From NCBI GenBank assembly GCA_002385755.1, contig DGED01000005.1, positions 9,837 through 23,948 on the forward strand: a DNA stretch of 14,112 nucleotides. Reading direction: 5' to 3'. Source of the stretch: Caryophanales bacterium UBA3935. Its GTDB lineage: Bacteria; Bacillota_I; Bacilli_A; ML615J-28; CAG-698. The notes below the pieces were generated by a model. The model had not been told where the DNA came from and did no database searches. It was given only the letters and a program-made list of their open reading frames with translations. Below are positions 1-8,903 of this stretch, piece after piece; the stretch's first letter is position 1; every line of letters begins with the position of its first letter. A program made the position numbers and the translations under genes.

Positions 1-524
1 GCGAATTCTTTCTCGTACGCCGCGATCGCGGACGCGATAATCTTCTCGGCTACCGGGCGGCCGAAGATTTCGAAGCCCGTCGTTTCCTTATGTTCCAAGT
101 TTTTATATACCTTAAAGAAATGCTCGATCTCGTCGGCCATATGAGGCGGAAGTTCCTCCAACTCGCGATAATGGCTCCAGATCGGGTCGCGAAATGGGAC
201 GGCGATAATCTTGTCGTCAACCGCGTCCTCGTCGATCATCCGCACGAGACCGATCGGGTAACACTCCACAAGCGAAAGCGGCTCCAAATCCTCGCCGCAT
301 AAAACCAAAACGTCGAGAGGATCGTTGTCTCTGCTCAGGGTCCGGGGGATAAAACCGTAATTCGCAGGATAATGGGTGGAGGTATGTAAGATCCGGTCGA
401 GAATAATCATCCCCGTTTCTTTGTCCAGTTCGTATTTTTTCTTGCTTCCCTTGGCGATCTCGATAACGGCGATAAAACGGTTCGCCGTCACCCGCTTCGG
501 ATTCAAGTTATGCCAGATATTCAT
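1..524 (-). CDS. ppa: Inorganic pyrophosphatase, family I (3' end outside window)
   Basis: Cytoplasmic Mg-dependent enzyme that hydrolyses pyrophosphate to two phosphates and so pulls biosynthetic reactions forward. I read 174 residues from the ATG at 524-522; the C-terminus lies beyond the left edge, though the usual length (about 170-180) suggests little is missing. The active-site set of the E. coli family is recognisable: E22, K30, E32, R44, Y52 and Y56 (in HYPANYGFIP), the signature DNDPLDV with D66, D68 and D71, then D98, E99, D103, K105, and Y140-K141. A strong AAGGAGG sits five bases before the ATG. It diverges from namA across 150 bases. An A/T-rich stretch at about 547-580 (TAAAAT and TATAGT as possible -10 boxes) should hold its promoter, but I find no good -35. 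Many Bacillota use the unrelated family II enzyme, so family I is a mild lineage hint. Identity is very secure. Confidence 0.96.
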   Translation of the reverse strand, partial: MNIWHNLNPKRVTANRFIAVIEIAKGSKKKYELDKETGMIILDRILHTSTHYPANYGFIPRTLSRDNDPLDVLVLCGEDLEPLSLVECYPIGLVRMIDEDAVDDKIIAVPFRDPIWSHYRELEELPPHMADEIEHFFKVYKNLEHKETTGFEIFGRPVAEKIIASAIAAYEKEF

Positions 525-597
525 TCTTTCCTCCTTATTTATGTATATTTTACTATATTTGCTTGGGTTATGCCATAATTTTTTGAAAGCATTATAG

Positions 598-626
598 TTG
601 TCGGGAAAACGAAGATATGCTAGAAT
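598..626 (+). promoter_or_regulatory. Promoter of namA, extended -10
   Basis: TTGTCG (598-603), a 17-base spacer, and TAGAAT (621-626) preceded by TGC, giving an extended -10. The predicted transcription start is near 633, leaving a leader of about 40 bases before the start codon. It lies in the ppa/namA divergent region; I see no clear operator palindrome there. Confidence 0.7.
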
Positions 627-674
627 TAATTTGTAAACAAGAGAAAGCAGATAAAAAACATAAGGAGCGCGATA

Positions 675-1676
675 ATGTTATTTACGCCGCTTAAAATCAA
701 AAACTTAAATCTCAGGAACCGAGCCGTCATGTCGCCGATGTGCACATACAGCGCCGCGGGCGACGGCGTCGCCACGTCCTGGCACCTTGTTCATTACGCT
801 ACCAGGGCAGCCGGCGGCGTCGGAGCGATAATCGTCGAGGCGACCGCGGTCGAGCCGCGCGGCCGGATATCCAAATATGATTTGGGGCTTTGGGACGACG
901 GTCAAATCGAAAAACTGAAAGAAATAACCGAAACGGTCAAATCTCTCGGAGCGGCGATCGGCGTCCAGCTCAATCACGCCGGTCGAAAGAGTTTCGTTCC
1001 CGAACCCGTCGCGCCCAGCCCTATTCCCTACCATAGCGGTTCAAAACCGCGGGAACTTTCGGAAGCGGAAATCCAGGATATTATCAACGCTTTCCGCGTC
1101 GCCGCATTGCGCGCCAAAGCGGCCGGGTTTGACTTCGTCGAGATTCACGCCGCCCACGGCTACCTGATAAACCAGTTTTTATCGCCGCTCACCAACGCGC
1201 GAACGGACCGCTACGGCGGAAACGAAATAAACCGCGTCCGCCTGCTTTCGGAAACGATATCATCGGTCCGGGAAGTATGGCCGGAAGAGAAGGCCCTTTC
1301 CGTTCGCGTCTCGGCGGAGGAACACGTCAAGGGCGGGTTAAAACCGGAAGACATTGGCCGGATTATGAGCAATTTTAAAGATCAGGTCGATATTATCAAC
1401 GTCTCCTCGGGGGCGGTCGTAAGAACGGAAATTAACGCTTATCCGGGATACCAGCTCGGTTACGCGGCCGCCGTCAGGAAACTCTCGGGCATCCCAGTAA
1501 TCGCGGGCGGCCTGATCGCCGAGGCCAACATGGCCCGGATGGCGCTTGAGAGCGGCGCGTGCGATTTGGTCTACTTCGGCCGGGAACTACTGCGCAACCC
1601 GTATTTCGTGGCGAACGAAGCCCACAAAGCAAACATAGCGATTTATCAGAAACAGTATCGAAGAGCATATGAATAA
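675..1676 (+). CDS. namA: NADPH:flavin oxidoreductase of the Old Yellow Enzyme family, YqjM/NamA type
   Basis: FMN-dependent ene-reductase, 333 residues (B. subtilis YqjM has 338). It takes hydride from NAD(P)H and reduces activated C=C bonds of enals, enones, quinones and similar electrophiles; the physiological substrate of this class is usually unknown and detoxification is the common proposal. The TIM-barrel landmarks of the thermophilic-like/YqjM subclass are present: SPMCTYS with the flavin-tuning C23 and Y25, QLNHAGRK (98-105), the substrate-binding pair H158 and H161 with Y163 in HAAHGY, and a C-terminal QYRRAYE in which R330 matches the arginine that reaches into the neighbouring subunit. 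AAGGAG lies seven bases before the ATG. It is a single-gene transcript: own promoter upstream and a terminator shortly after the stop. The subclass is clear; the symbol is by family resemblance. Confidence 0.93.
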   Translation: MLFTPLKIKNLNLRNRAVMSPMCTYSAAGDGVATSWHLVHYATRAAGGVGAIIVEATAVEPRGRISKYDLGLWDDGQIEKLKEITETVKSLGAAIGVQLNHAGRKSFVPEPVAPSPIPYHSGSKPRELSEAEIQDIINAFRVAALRAKAAGFDFVEIHAAHGYLINQFLSPLTNARTDRYGGNEINRVRLLSETISSVREVWPEEKALSVRVSAEEHVKGGLKPEDIGRIMSNFKDQVDIINVSSGAVVRTEINAYPGYQLGYAAAVRKLSGIPVIAGGLIAEANMARMALESGACDLVYFGRELLRNPYFVANEAHKANIAIYQKQYRRAYE

Positions 1677-1698
1677 TATGGCATTTTTTCTCCTAAAC

Positions 1699-1730
1699 AA
1701 AAGACGGCCGCGGCCGTCTTTTTTCTTTTA
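1699..1730. terminator. Bidirectional intrinsic terminator between namA and mntP
   Basis: A perfect 24-base palindrome (1699-1722), arms AAAAGACGGCCG and CGGCCGTCTTTT. It is followed by T-rich sequence on the plus strand and by TTTTGTTT on the minus strand. It serves the convergent namA and mntP; the mntP stop codon (1730-1728) lies in the plus-strand T tract. Confidence 0.88.
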
Positions 1731-2282
1731 TTTAAAGCCCTTCGCCAAAACGCGAGCTGCGAGCGCGAGTAAAATTATCCCGCCAAGCGCCCTCGCCTTG
1801 TCTTCCAGGACGCTCCCGCAGAAGCAGCCTAAGTAAACGGAGACAAAAGACAAAATAAAAGTCACGATAACAATCACAAGCGCCGTTCGAAATATCCCGG
1901 CGCCGACAAACGCCAGCGCCAACCCGACAAACAGCGCGTCGATGCTCGTCGCCAGGCCCTGCAGCAGAATCGTTTCCTTTCCAACCCGTCGGGAACACGC
2001 GGCGCCCTCGGTAGTCAAAGCCTGGTAAAGCATCCGGCCGCCGAGGAGAAAAAGCAACAAAAAGGATAAATATTGAGCGATATCTTGAATAAGGGCGCTA
2101 AACGCGCGGCCGAAATAATAACCGAATACCGGCATTATCCCCTGAAAAAGGCCGAACACAAGGGCTATATATAATGCTTTGCGCGGGCGGGCGCGCCGCT
2201 CGGCCATGCCGTTTGCCATCGCCACGGCCGAGGCGTCCATCGCGACGCCAAACCCGATCATTATCGAAAGCGTTAAATTCAC
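1728..2282 (-). CDS. mntP: Manganese efflux pump MntP (DUF204 family)
   Basis: Small inner-membrane exporter that removes excess Mn(II). It has 184 residues (E. coli MntP 188) and about six hydrophobic segments arranged as two repeats. Each repeat carries the family aspartate motif: AMDASAV with D16 and ATSIDALFVG with D115, matching the acidic residues needed for transport in characterised MntP. The start is GTG at 2282-2280, supported by GGAGG four bases upstream and by the MNLTLSIM start expected for the first membrane segment. It lies 73 bases after addA on the same strand and probably has its own promoter there. A Mn riboswitch (yybP-ykoY) often precedes mntP in other bacteria, but the gap here is too short and lacks its motifs. 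The family assignment is secure; Mn as the substrate is by homology. Confidence 0.9.
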   Translation of the reverse strand: MNLTLSIMIGFGVAMDASAVAMANGMAERRARPRKALYIALVFGLFQGIMPVFGYYFGRAFSALIQDIAQYLSFLLLFLLGGRMLYQALTTEGAACSRRVGKETILLQGLATSIDALFVGLALAFVGAGIFRTALVIVIVTFILSFVSVYLGCFCGSVLEDKARALGGIILLALAARVLAKGFK

Positions 2283-2310
2283 GATTCCTCCAATTAAATT
2301 ATCTTCCCGC

Positions 2311-2343
2311 CTAATATATATTAGCGCCGGCGCGAATGTATAA
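2311..2343 (-). promoter_or_regulatory. Probable mntP promoter with two abutting palindromes
   Basis: On the minus strand TTATAC (2343-2338), a 17-base spacer and TATATA (2320-2315) form a plausible sigma-A promoter. The -10 lies inside a perfect 14-base palindrome, CTAATATATATTAG (2311-2324), and the spacer contains a 10-base palindrome, GCGCCGGCGC (2324-2333). A repressor site over the -10 is a natural reading, but no regulator can be named. The A/T palindrome could occur by chance. Confidence 0.45.
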
Positions 2344-2355
2344 CCGGAGGATAAA

Positions 2356-5300
2356 TTAAACGACCCGTCTTAACTCTTCGTTCAGAAGCGAATACAAATA
2401 AGCGCTGACCCGTTTTGGCGAGACCGATCGCAAATACCCCGAATAAAGGTTAAGCTGGCGGTCATATTCCTCTTTGTTTATGTCGCTAAGTTTATAGTCG
2501 ATAACGATCAGTTCTTCTTCCGTCTCCAATATCAAGTCGATTACGCCGCTTATGCTCTCATCCCCCCGCCGCCACAAAAACCTGTGCTCGTGGTAGGAGT
2601 CGATAATCTTTTTCTCGCGGAAGAGAGGCAAGCGGAAAAAGCGCGTGATCTTCTCCTTCGCGAATTCCGCTTCCCCGAGTTTTTCAATCTGCGGGGCGGG
2701 ATCGGCGGTAAAGTCGATTAATTCCAAACAGCGGTGGATTCTCGTTCCCAATTCCATCGCCAAAAGCCGTTCCCGAGAAACTAGTTCCGCGGCGGGCGCG
2801 GAAGCGACGATTTTTTCCGCGCGAACGCGCTCCGTTTTAATTTGCTTCTTCTCGATTGGTTTCCCGGGAGTCGCCTCAAGCGACTCCGGTTTTTGCCGGA
2901 AGCGATATTCTAGCGTTATCGCTTTCGGCTGTCGCGGCGCGGTAAAGCTCGAGAGCGTGTATTCCAGCGACGACAAAATCGAGTAAAACGACTTGTAATT
3001 AAGCCTGTCCGCCAAAGGAACGACGCCGCCGTCCAACCGGTAGGTCTCCATAAGCCGGGGCGATACGATAATTATTTTTTCCCGCGCCCTGGTGAGCGCG
3101 ACGTAAAACAAACGGATTCTTTCCCCGATATCATCGGCGATGAATTTTTGCCGGACAAGGGGTCTTAAAAAGGTATCCTTCACGCCCTCGTCGAAAACCG
3201 GCAGGACAATCCCGTAATCGCAGGAAAAAAGCGCCCGAGCCTTGACGTCGGTTTGCTTAAAGGCGGTTTCCGTGTCGGCGTAATAACAAACGGGAAATTC
3301 CAATCCTTTTGATTTGTGAATCGTCATCATGTTGACGGCTTCCTCGCTGATAACCGCCGGCCGCTCCAGCTCGGCGGCGGGACCGGCTTCCTCCAACGTC
3401 TCGAGATACGCGACCGCGTCGGCGAGGCGATAGCCGATTTTATCGAGCTCGCGAAACTTATTGATGAGAAAGTTCAGTTTGCTTTCCGCCTGCTCGACAT
3501 TGCCGAGGCTCACTATTTTTTCATAAAAGCCAAAAACCCGGTATATTTCGCCCAAAATTTCGCTTAAGGTCGATTTTCGCGCCGTTTCCTTAATAAATAT
3601 CAACTTCTCGTAAAACTCGCCATACAGCGATTTTAGTCCTTCGAGCGGGCCGACGGCGTAAATTTGCGCGATGAGGTCGTCCGGCGCCGCGACGACAAAA
3701 CTTCGGAGCGCGCCGATCAACGCGTCGGCGAAAAGCCCTTCATCGGGTTCGGCGCCCGACAAGGCCAGCGCGCAGCGGAGAATGTTTTTAATCACGTAAA
3801 CTTCGCCGCTCTCGGCAAAACCCTCCTCCTTGTGAATCATCAGCGGAATTTTCAGGAACTCGAAGACGCGCTTGTATAAATCGAAGCGCCGCTTCTCGGG
3901 CGCGAGGATAGCGAAGTCGGAATAAGAAGCCGGTCGCATCCCTTTTCGCGCCCTATCGTAAACTTGATAGCCGCGCGTCATTTTTTCGCGAATATCCTCG
4001 GCGATAATGAACGCCTCGATTTCCTCGGGACGGAAACCGGGAAGCGGGTCGTAGATCAAAAGCGCGAGGCGGTAATCATCGCCGCCGCGATGACTTAAGT
4101 ATGTCTCGTTCCCGAAAAGGAGCGCGTGACCGTCATTATAATCGACCCCGCCCATCTCCGGAGACATCACCCGCGAAAAAACTTCGTTTATGCCGGCGAG
4201 GACCTCCGGGCGCGAGCGGAAGTTTTTCGCAAGATCAATCACGATTCCGCCGCCGTTGTTTTTAAAATCGTGGTAACGGCCCCGAAATATGTCGGGGTTG
4301 GCGTTCCGGAAGCGGTAGATCGACTGCTTGACGTCCCCGACCATATAGACGTTTCCCGAGGAAATTCGCGCGATAAGCATCTCCTGCAAGTCGTTTGTGT
4401 CTTGGTATTCGTCGATCAAAATCTCGTGGGTCTCGTTTTTGATTTTCTCGGCGATTTCCGGGTTTTCTTCCAGCAGCCGGATCGCCATCTTCGCGATATC
4501 GTTATAGGAATAGCAGTCAAGGCGGCGCTTGAAAACCGTCATTTTCGCGTCAAGCCTGCGGATTATCTCAATGATAATTTCCGCGACATCCTTGGTCGAT
4601 AAAACGTCTTCAATCATTTCTTTCTCGTCCCGAAAGCTCAGGTAATCCCTGATTTTATCCAGGCTTTTATTGATCAATCCCCGCTGGTAGACTACTTTCG
4701 CTTTTTCGGTTTCGTCAACGTTCTTCCGCGGCAGCGCCGGCATCCTCGTATCAGCCGCCGCGAGGAAATCCCCGTAAGTCCGCGCGCGGAAAAGCCCCGA
4801 AAGCGCTTCTTCCGCCTTCCGTAAATATTCCTTAAGCGTCACGTCGGAAACGACCCCGCGTAGGTAGTCGCGCCGCTGACGGATGCTTTCGACTTCGATT
4901 TTCAAAATCTCGATATATTCAGAGACCGCTTTTTCAAGAAACTCGCGGTCGTAATACCGGTCGACGTATCCCGAAAGATAGCTTTCCTTATCGGCGAGCA
5001 TCTCCATCTTCTCGTCGATCGCGAGGATGTATTCCTCGACGACGCGGTCGTTTTTGATTGCGAAAAGGTCGATCAAACGGTGAAACCGCGCGTCCTCCTC
5101 GCGATATAACTCCTCGAATATCTCGCTTATCAGTTCCTTTTTCCGGCGGCGGAAAATAACCCGATCGCCGATGCTTACGGCGCGGGAAACGCCGAGCAGG
5201 TAATGATAACGCCGGACAAGCCGAAGAGCGAAACTGTCGAAAGTCTGAATCGCGGCTTGGTCAAGACCGTCGAGCGCTTCCCGTAATTCTACCGCGCCCT

Positions 5301-5550
5301 GCTCGATCTCTTCCCGCAAGCGGGACCGGATTCTTTCTTTCATCTCCGCGGCCGCGGCCTTGGTAAAGGTCAGGACGATCAGGCGGTTGATGTCGACCCC
5401 CGACTTCAGTATTTGCGCGATCCTTTCCGTCAGCACCGCGGTTTTACCGCTGCCGGCTCCGGCGTTCACGAGCACGTCGGCTCCGCGCGCGAAAATTGCG
5501 CGCCACTGCTCGTCGCTCCAAATAACGTTTTGCGGTTTTATGGGTATCAT
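2356..5550 (-). CDS. addA: ATP-dependent helicase/nuclease subunit AddA
   Basis: Motor and nuclease subunit of AddAB, which unwinds and resects double-strand breaks for RecA-dependent repair. It has 1064 residues, shorter than B. subtilis AddA (about 1230). Superfamily 1 helicase motifs run in order: Q motif near Q15, Walker A AGAGSGKT (30-37), TFTKAAAAEMKERI (61-74), DEYQDT (380-385), GDVKQSIYRFR (405-415), NFRSR (443-447), TIHKSKGLEF (743-752) and RLFYVALTRARE (813-824). The C-terminal RecB-type PD-(D/E)XK nuclease shows H939, D1005, D1018 and K1020 (IDYK), then QLNLY with Q1032. The ATG overlaps the addB stop as ATGA, and its Shine-Dalgarno GGAGG lies inside the last addB codons, so the two subunits are probably translationally coupled. 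Identity is secure. Confidence 0.96.
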   Translation of the reverse strand: MIPIKPQNVIWSDEQWRAIFARGADVLVNAGAGSGKTAVLTERIAQILKSGVDINRLIVLTFTKAAAAEMKERIRSRLREEIEQGAVELREALDGLDQAAIQTFDSFALRLVRRYHYLLGVSRAVSIGDRVIFRRRKKELISEIFEELYREEDARFHRLIDLFAIKNDRVVEEYILAIDEKMEMLADKESYLSGYVDRYYDREFLEKAVSEYIEILKIEVESIRQRRDYLRGVVSDVTLKEYLRKAEEALSGLFRARTYGDFLAAADTRMPALPRKNVDETEKAKVVYQRGLINKSLDKIRDYLSFRDEKEMIEDVLSTKDVAEIIIEIIRRLDAKMTVFKRRLDCYSYNDIAKMAIRLLEENPEIAEKIKNETHEILIDEYQDTNDLQEMLIARISSGNVYMVGDVKQSIYRFRNANPDIFRGRYHDFKNNGGGIVIDLAKNFRSRPEVLAGINEVFSRVMSPEMGGVDYNDGHALLFGNETYLSHRGGDDYRLALLIYDPLPGFRPEEIEAFIIAEDIREKMTRGYQVYDRARKGMRPASYSDFAILAPEKRRFDLYKRVFEFLKIPLMIHKEEGFAESGEVYVIKNILRCALALSGAEPDEGLFADALIGALRSFVVAAPDDLIAQIYAVGPLEGLKSLYGEFYEKLIFIKETARKSTLSEILGEIYRVFGFYEKIVSLGNVEQAESKLNFLINKFRELDKIGYRLADAVAYLETLEEAGPAAELERPAVISEEAVNMMTIHKSKGLEFPVCYYADTETAFKQTDVKARALFSCDYGIVLPVFDEGVKDTFLRPLVRQKFIADDIGERIRLFYVALTRAREKIIIVSPRLMETYRLDGGVVPLADRLNYKSFYSILSSLEYTLSSFTAPRQPKAITLEYRFRQKPESLEATPGKPIEKKQIKTERVRAEKIVASAPAAELVSRERLLAMELGTRIHRCLELIDFTADPAPQIEKLGEAEFAKEKITRFFRLPLFREKKIIDSYHEHRFLWRRGDESISGVIDLILETEEELIVIDYKLSDINKEEYDRQLNLYSGYLRSVSPKRVSAYLYSLLNEELRRVV

Positions 5551-7988
5551 TGCGCCTCCCGGATGAAATCTAAGTTTTTATCAATTTCCAGTTCCTTGTA
5601 ATCGTCCTCCTCGCGAAAACAAATGTCGCGGTAAGGGCAATATTGACAACTGTCGAATTTGCTATGCCTTTTCGGTTCGATCGGGAACCGGCCGGCGAGA
5701 ATCCCCGCTTTTGCTTCCGCGATTTTTTCCGCGACGAGCCCCAAGAGACGGGAAAACTCCGCCTCCGTCATAACGCGGGCGGCGTCGGTTTTATGGATCG
5801 ATCCGTCCCGGTTGACGCGCAAGCCGGCGATCGCGTTAAAGCCTGAGCTGGCGTAATACCGGTCGATTAACCTGAGCACGGATTCGCCGCCGTTGGTATA
5901 GCCTTTAAGGCGAAAATACTCGCGCAACTGCTCCTCGAAAGTCTTTCCTTCCTTTCGGGCGAAGACGGAACTCGGCAACACCCTTTGCAAGTACATCCCG
6001 GCGAAATGAAATTCCTCCCCGCCGGAGTTATTTAACAGATAAAAATATATCGGCAACTGCAAATCAAGGCCGTGGACGACGTTGTTTAAGTCAACCTCGG
6101 TATTCCCGCTTTTATAATCGATAACGATCGCGTAGGTCTTTTCGCCCAACGTCGCCGTCATTATCTTATCGATTTTTCCTTTTAATATGATGCCGTCGCC
6201 TAAGGGAACCTCGAATTCTTTTTCCAGACCGTATACGGAAAACGCGCATGTTTCCCGCTGTTTTTGCATAAAGCGGTATAGTTTATCCAGAATATCCCGG
6301 TATTTCTTGACGAAATATTTCTCTCGGGCTGTTAGCTGCTTCCCGGTCTCGTTAACGTACTCCGCCGCGCTTTCTTCCAGGAACGCGTCGATGTCGTCAA
6401 TCTCCGTCTCCGAAAGCAATTTCTCAAGGCAATGATGGAGAAGGTTGCCGATATATAAAGTTTCCTCGTTCCCCGGGCGGTAGAGTTTCAGGATTTTATC
6501 CAAGTAAAACGCGAACCCGCAACGGAAATATTTGTCGAGCGAAGTATAGGAAATAACGAAGGGAACGGAAAAGAGTTTCTTGTAAGTTTTCGGCTCGAGG
6601 CCGTCAAACGCGTTTTGATAAGAGCGGTAAGGATGATCCGGATAAGCCGCCAAAAGCCGAAACATCCTCTCCTCCCGAACGTCATACTTATAATACGCGT
6701 CAAGGCGTTTGCCGAGTTCGATTATGTCGAGCTCGCGGGAATAGCTGACCTCATCCCGGCGCGCGTATTCGGTTTCTCTCCCGCCGCGCTTCTCGACGAT
6801 AGTCATCACAAGCGGCGACCTCACCGCGATTCCGTCGGGGGCCATCAGGGAATAAGAAAGATAAAGATTTTTTGCCCGGTCGATTAAAGCGAGCGCCTTG
6901 ATTTTCTCCAGGCGGTTTAGCTCCCGCGAAGTAAGCAAACCCAAGGCCTTCTTTTCCTTATCATCCAGATAATCGTCGTCAAGACGCGTTTTTGGGAAAA
7001 CGTCCTGATTAAAAACGGGAACGAACAAATAATCGTCCTCGTCTCCCGGTTCCTCGACCAAATCGGCAAGGAGCGGCGCTCCGCGATAATCAACGTCGGG
7101 AAGCCTGCTTCGGGACAAGGCGTAGGCCAAATCGTCATAGATATCGCCAACGCGGAGATCAAACGCCATATAACTGTTAAAAATATTGATTAGCGAGCTC
7201 ACTACCGGGTTTTCCCCGGGGCGGTAAGACGATAGCGCGGCCGAAAAAGCCTCGGTAATCGGCTCGTCGCGACGCTTATCCAGTTCGGTCATGATTTCCT
7301 TCGTCGCTTCGTATTCAAAAAGACTTTGCTCGCCAGAGCCGGATAACTCAATACCGAGCAGATGAAAAACCTCGTCAAAGTACGGCCGGTAGGACGCCGG
7401 CGGTTTTTGAATTTTGATCTTGTCCGGCTTTATCCCTTTATCAATAAGCGAAGCGACCTCAAGCCCGAGGGCGAGGATTTCTTCCTTATAATCCTTAAAG
7501 CGGTAAATCGGGACTTTCTTCTTTACATAGGCGCCAGGCGCGTAATCCACGACCCAGCCCAGTCCGCTTAAGATTCCGCGCGCCCGGTTAAACAAATCGT
7601 CGGTCCCGTAATCGCCGACGATGATTATGTCGCGGCCGCGGTAATAATTTAAAACAAGCTCGCTATAATCCAAATAAGCTTTGTATTTCTCGCGAATCTC
7701 GCAAAGTTCGTCGATTTTACGGTTGACGCCGGGGCGGGCGAACAAACTATTCCGCAACAAAATCTCCGCGTGTTCCGGGGTGACTTTCAAGTCAAAGGCC
7801 AGCCGAAGCCGCGCCTCCAGCCGCCAGACCCCGCAAATATCGCCCGCAGCCGCGGCGGGCGTCTTATACGTCACGTTGCGAAGCGTCCCCGTCGCCGCGA
7901 GCGCCGCCGCGAGTTTTTTAATAACCGCCGGCGAAGCGATAACTACCGGCCGACGGGAGGCGTTAATCAAATCGATTATTTTGTTCAT
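5547..7988 (-). CDS. addB: AddB-type helicase/nuclease subunit with PD-(D/E)XK nuclease and Fe-S cysteines, short form
   Basis: Partner of AddA in end resection. A start at the ATG at 7988-7986 gives 813 residues; the in-frame ATG six bases upstream abuts the GAGGAG ribosome site with no spacing, whereas 7988 has six bases. Residue numbers here count from the upstream ATG. The C-terminal half is clear: GNLLHHCLE (H520/H521), GKIDKI (D609), VIDYKSG (D626, K628) and DLQLPIYFYLL (Q646) form the RecB-like nuclease. C492 together with C783, C786 and C792 (CQYCPYRDIC) form the four-cysteine iron-sulfur staple known from B. subtilis AddB. The first half is divergent; FVPVFNQDVFP (324-334) resembles a remnant helicase motif, but no Walker A is visible near the N-terminus. 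It is about 350 residues shorter than B. subtilis AddB (about 1166). Position beside addA supports the name. Confidence 0.88.
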   Translation of the reverse strand: MNKIIDLINASRRPVVIASPAVIKKLAAALAATGTLRNVTYKTPAAAAGDICGVWRLEARLRLAFDLKVTPEHAEILLRNSLFARPGVNRKIDELCEIREKYKAYLDYSELVLNYYRGRDIIIVGDYGTDDLFNRARGILSGLGWVVDYAPGAYVKKKVPIYRFKDYKEEILALGLEVASLIDKGIKPDKIKIQKPPASYRPYFDEVFHLLGIELSGSGEQSLFEYEATKEIMTELDKRRDEPITEAFSAALSSYRPGENPVVSSLINIFNSYMAFDLRVGDIYDDLAYALSRSRLPDVDYRGAPLLADLVEEPGDEDDYLFVPVFNQDVFPKTRLDDDYLDDKEKKALGLLTSRELNRLEKIKALALIDRAKNLYLSYSLMAPDGIAVRSPLVMTIVEKRGGRETEYARRDEVSYSRELDIIELGKRLDAYYKYDVREERMFRLLAAYPDHPYRSYQNAFDGLEPKTYKKLFSVPFVISYTSLDKYFRCGFAFYLDKILKLYRPGNEETLYIGNLLHHCLEKLLSETEIDDIDAFLEESAAEYVNETGKQLTAREKYFVKKYRDILDKLYRFMQKQRETCAFSVYGLEKEFEVPLGDGIILKGKIDKIMTATLGEKTYAIVIDYKSGNTEVDLNNVVHGLDLQLPIYFYLLNNSGGEEFHFAGMYLQRVLPSSVFARKEGKTFEEQLREYFRLKGYTNGGESVLRLIDRYYASSGFNAIAGLRVNRDGSIHKTDAARVMTEAEFSRLLGLVAEKIAEAKAGILAGRFPIEPKRHSKFDSCQYCPYRDICFREEDDYKELEIDKNLDFIREAQ

Positions 7989-8049
7989 ATTCATCTCCTC
8001 GGTTAAATTCCCTTTTCCTTAAAACACGCGGGAACGCGGCGATTCCTTG

Positions 8050-8883
8050 CTAGGTTTCGTTATCGCGTCCGATGTTTTCTCCGTCAAGCGTCGGGAGAAT
8101 ATCTTCCAAAGCTTTATAATATTCTTCCGCCTTTTCCCGATAAGAGCGGTTCTCGTCGGCGAGTTTCGCGAGTTCCTTGGCGATATACTCCTCGTCAGCA
8201 AGCAAATCGCCGACATTATAAGGAAAACTCTCGACGATTTCTTTGTTTTTCTCCTTGTATTCCGCGATTTTTCCTCGGTAAGCGTCAATTAGCGTCTTGA
8301 GGTCGGCGTCCGTTAACGCGTCGGGGAGGTCCCGGAAAAAAATATTCGCCACGATTTCGCACTCGCGCAACGTCTTAAGGTCGTCGCTTTCGTAGGCCTC
8401 GATCGTTTTCTCCCATAAATCCCGGCGCGCTTCGCCCGTTTCCCCGCCCGCGACGGGGTGAACGAGATCGGCGATTTTATAAAAAATCCGGCTCATTTTT
8501 TTCTTCTCTTCCGGCGAGGGCCGGCGGCCGCGAAAATAAAACACCGCCTCGACGTAATCGGCGAGAATTTCCCGAAGTTCGTCAAAATTCTCCGTCAACT
8601 CCTCGTTGATCGTCTTCTCGACTTCCAAATGGTCGATGTTCGCGCGCCGGTCGATGAAAGATCGGCAGAGCTCCAGTTTTCGTTTTAAGCGCATGCAGTT
8701 TAGATAGGACTGGTAACGTTCGTAGAGGGCGGCGCCGAACAACAGGCAATATTTATGATAATTGTGCCGGCTCGCTTTCGTCAAATCCTCGTGTTCCTTG
8801 TATAATTCAATGAAATACTCTTTAACGTTCGCCAGTTCTTTCATCAATTCTTCGCGTCCAGTATTCTTTCCCTTTTTATTCAT
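8050..8883 (-). CDS. Coiled-coil protein with degenerate J-domain-like segment, function unknown
   Basis: Not a named family that I recognise. It is a soluble, highly charged, mostly helical protein of 277 residues with no signal peptide or membrane segment. Residues 126-173 (EKKKMSRIFYKIADLVHPVAG... DLWEKTIEAYESDDLKTLRE) resemble DnaJ-like proteins of Bacillota in which a K/R-rich helix precedes LHPD and an E-rich helix follows. The HPD tripeptide that activates DnaK is HPV here (142-144), so co-chaperone activity is doubtful. Residues 205-260 look like a coiled coil. I prefer the ATG at 8883 over a GTG at 8892 because GGTGAT stands four bases before the ATG. It is the first gene behind a strong promoter, 61 bases ahead of addB, so it may be co-transcribed with addBA. 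Any link to repair rests on position only. Confidence 0.8.
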   Translation of the reverse strand: MNKKGKNTGREELMKELANVKEYFIELYKEHEDLTKASRHNYHKYCLLFGAALYERYQSYLNCMRLKRKLELCRSFIDRRANIDHLEVEKTINEELTENFDELREILADYVEAVFYFRGRRPSPEEKKKMSRIFYKIADLVHPVAGGETGEARRDLWEKTIEAYESDDLKTLRECEIVANIFFRDLPDALTDADLKTLIDAYRGKIAEYKEKNKEIVESFPYNVGDLLADEEYIAKELAKLADENRSYREKAEEYYKALEDILPTLDGENIGRDNET

Positions 8884-8903
8884 AACAATCACCCGTCATT
8901 TTA

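Noticed and set aside
2283..2355. Mn riboswitch upstream of mntP
   Set aside because: Only 73 bases separate addA and mntP, and the conserved loops of the class are not there.
4126..4602. 158-residue plus-strand open frame inside addA
   Set aside because: Antisense to conserved helicase motifs of addA, no Shine-Dalgarno, composition expected of a shadow frame in G+C-rich third positions.
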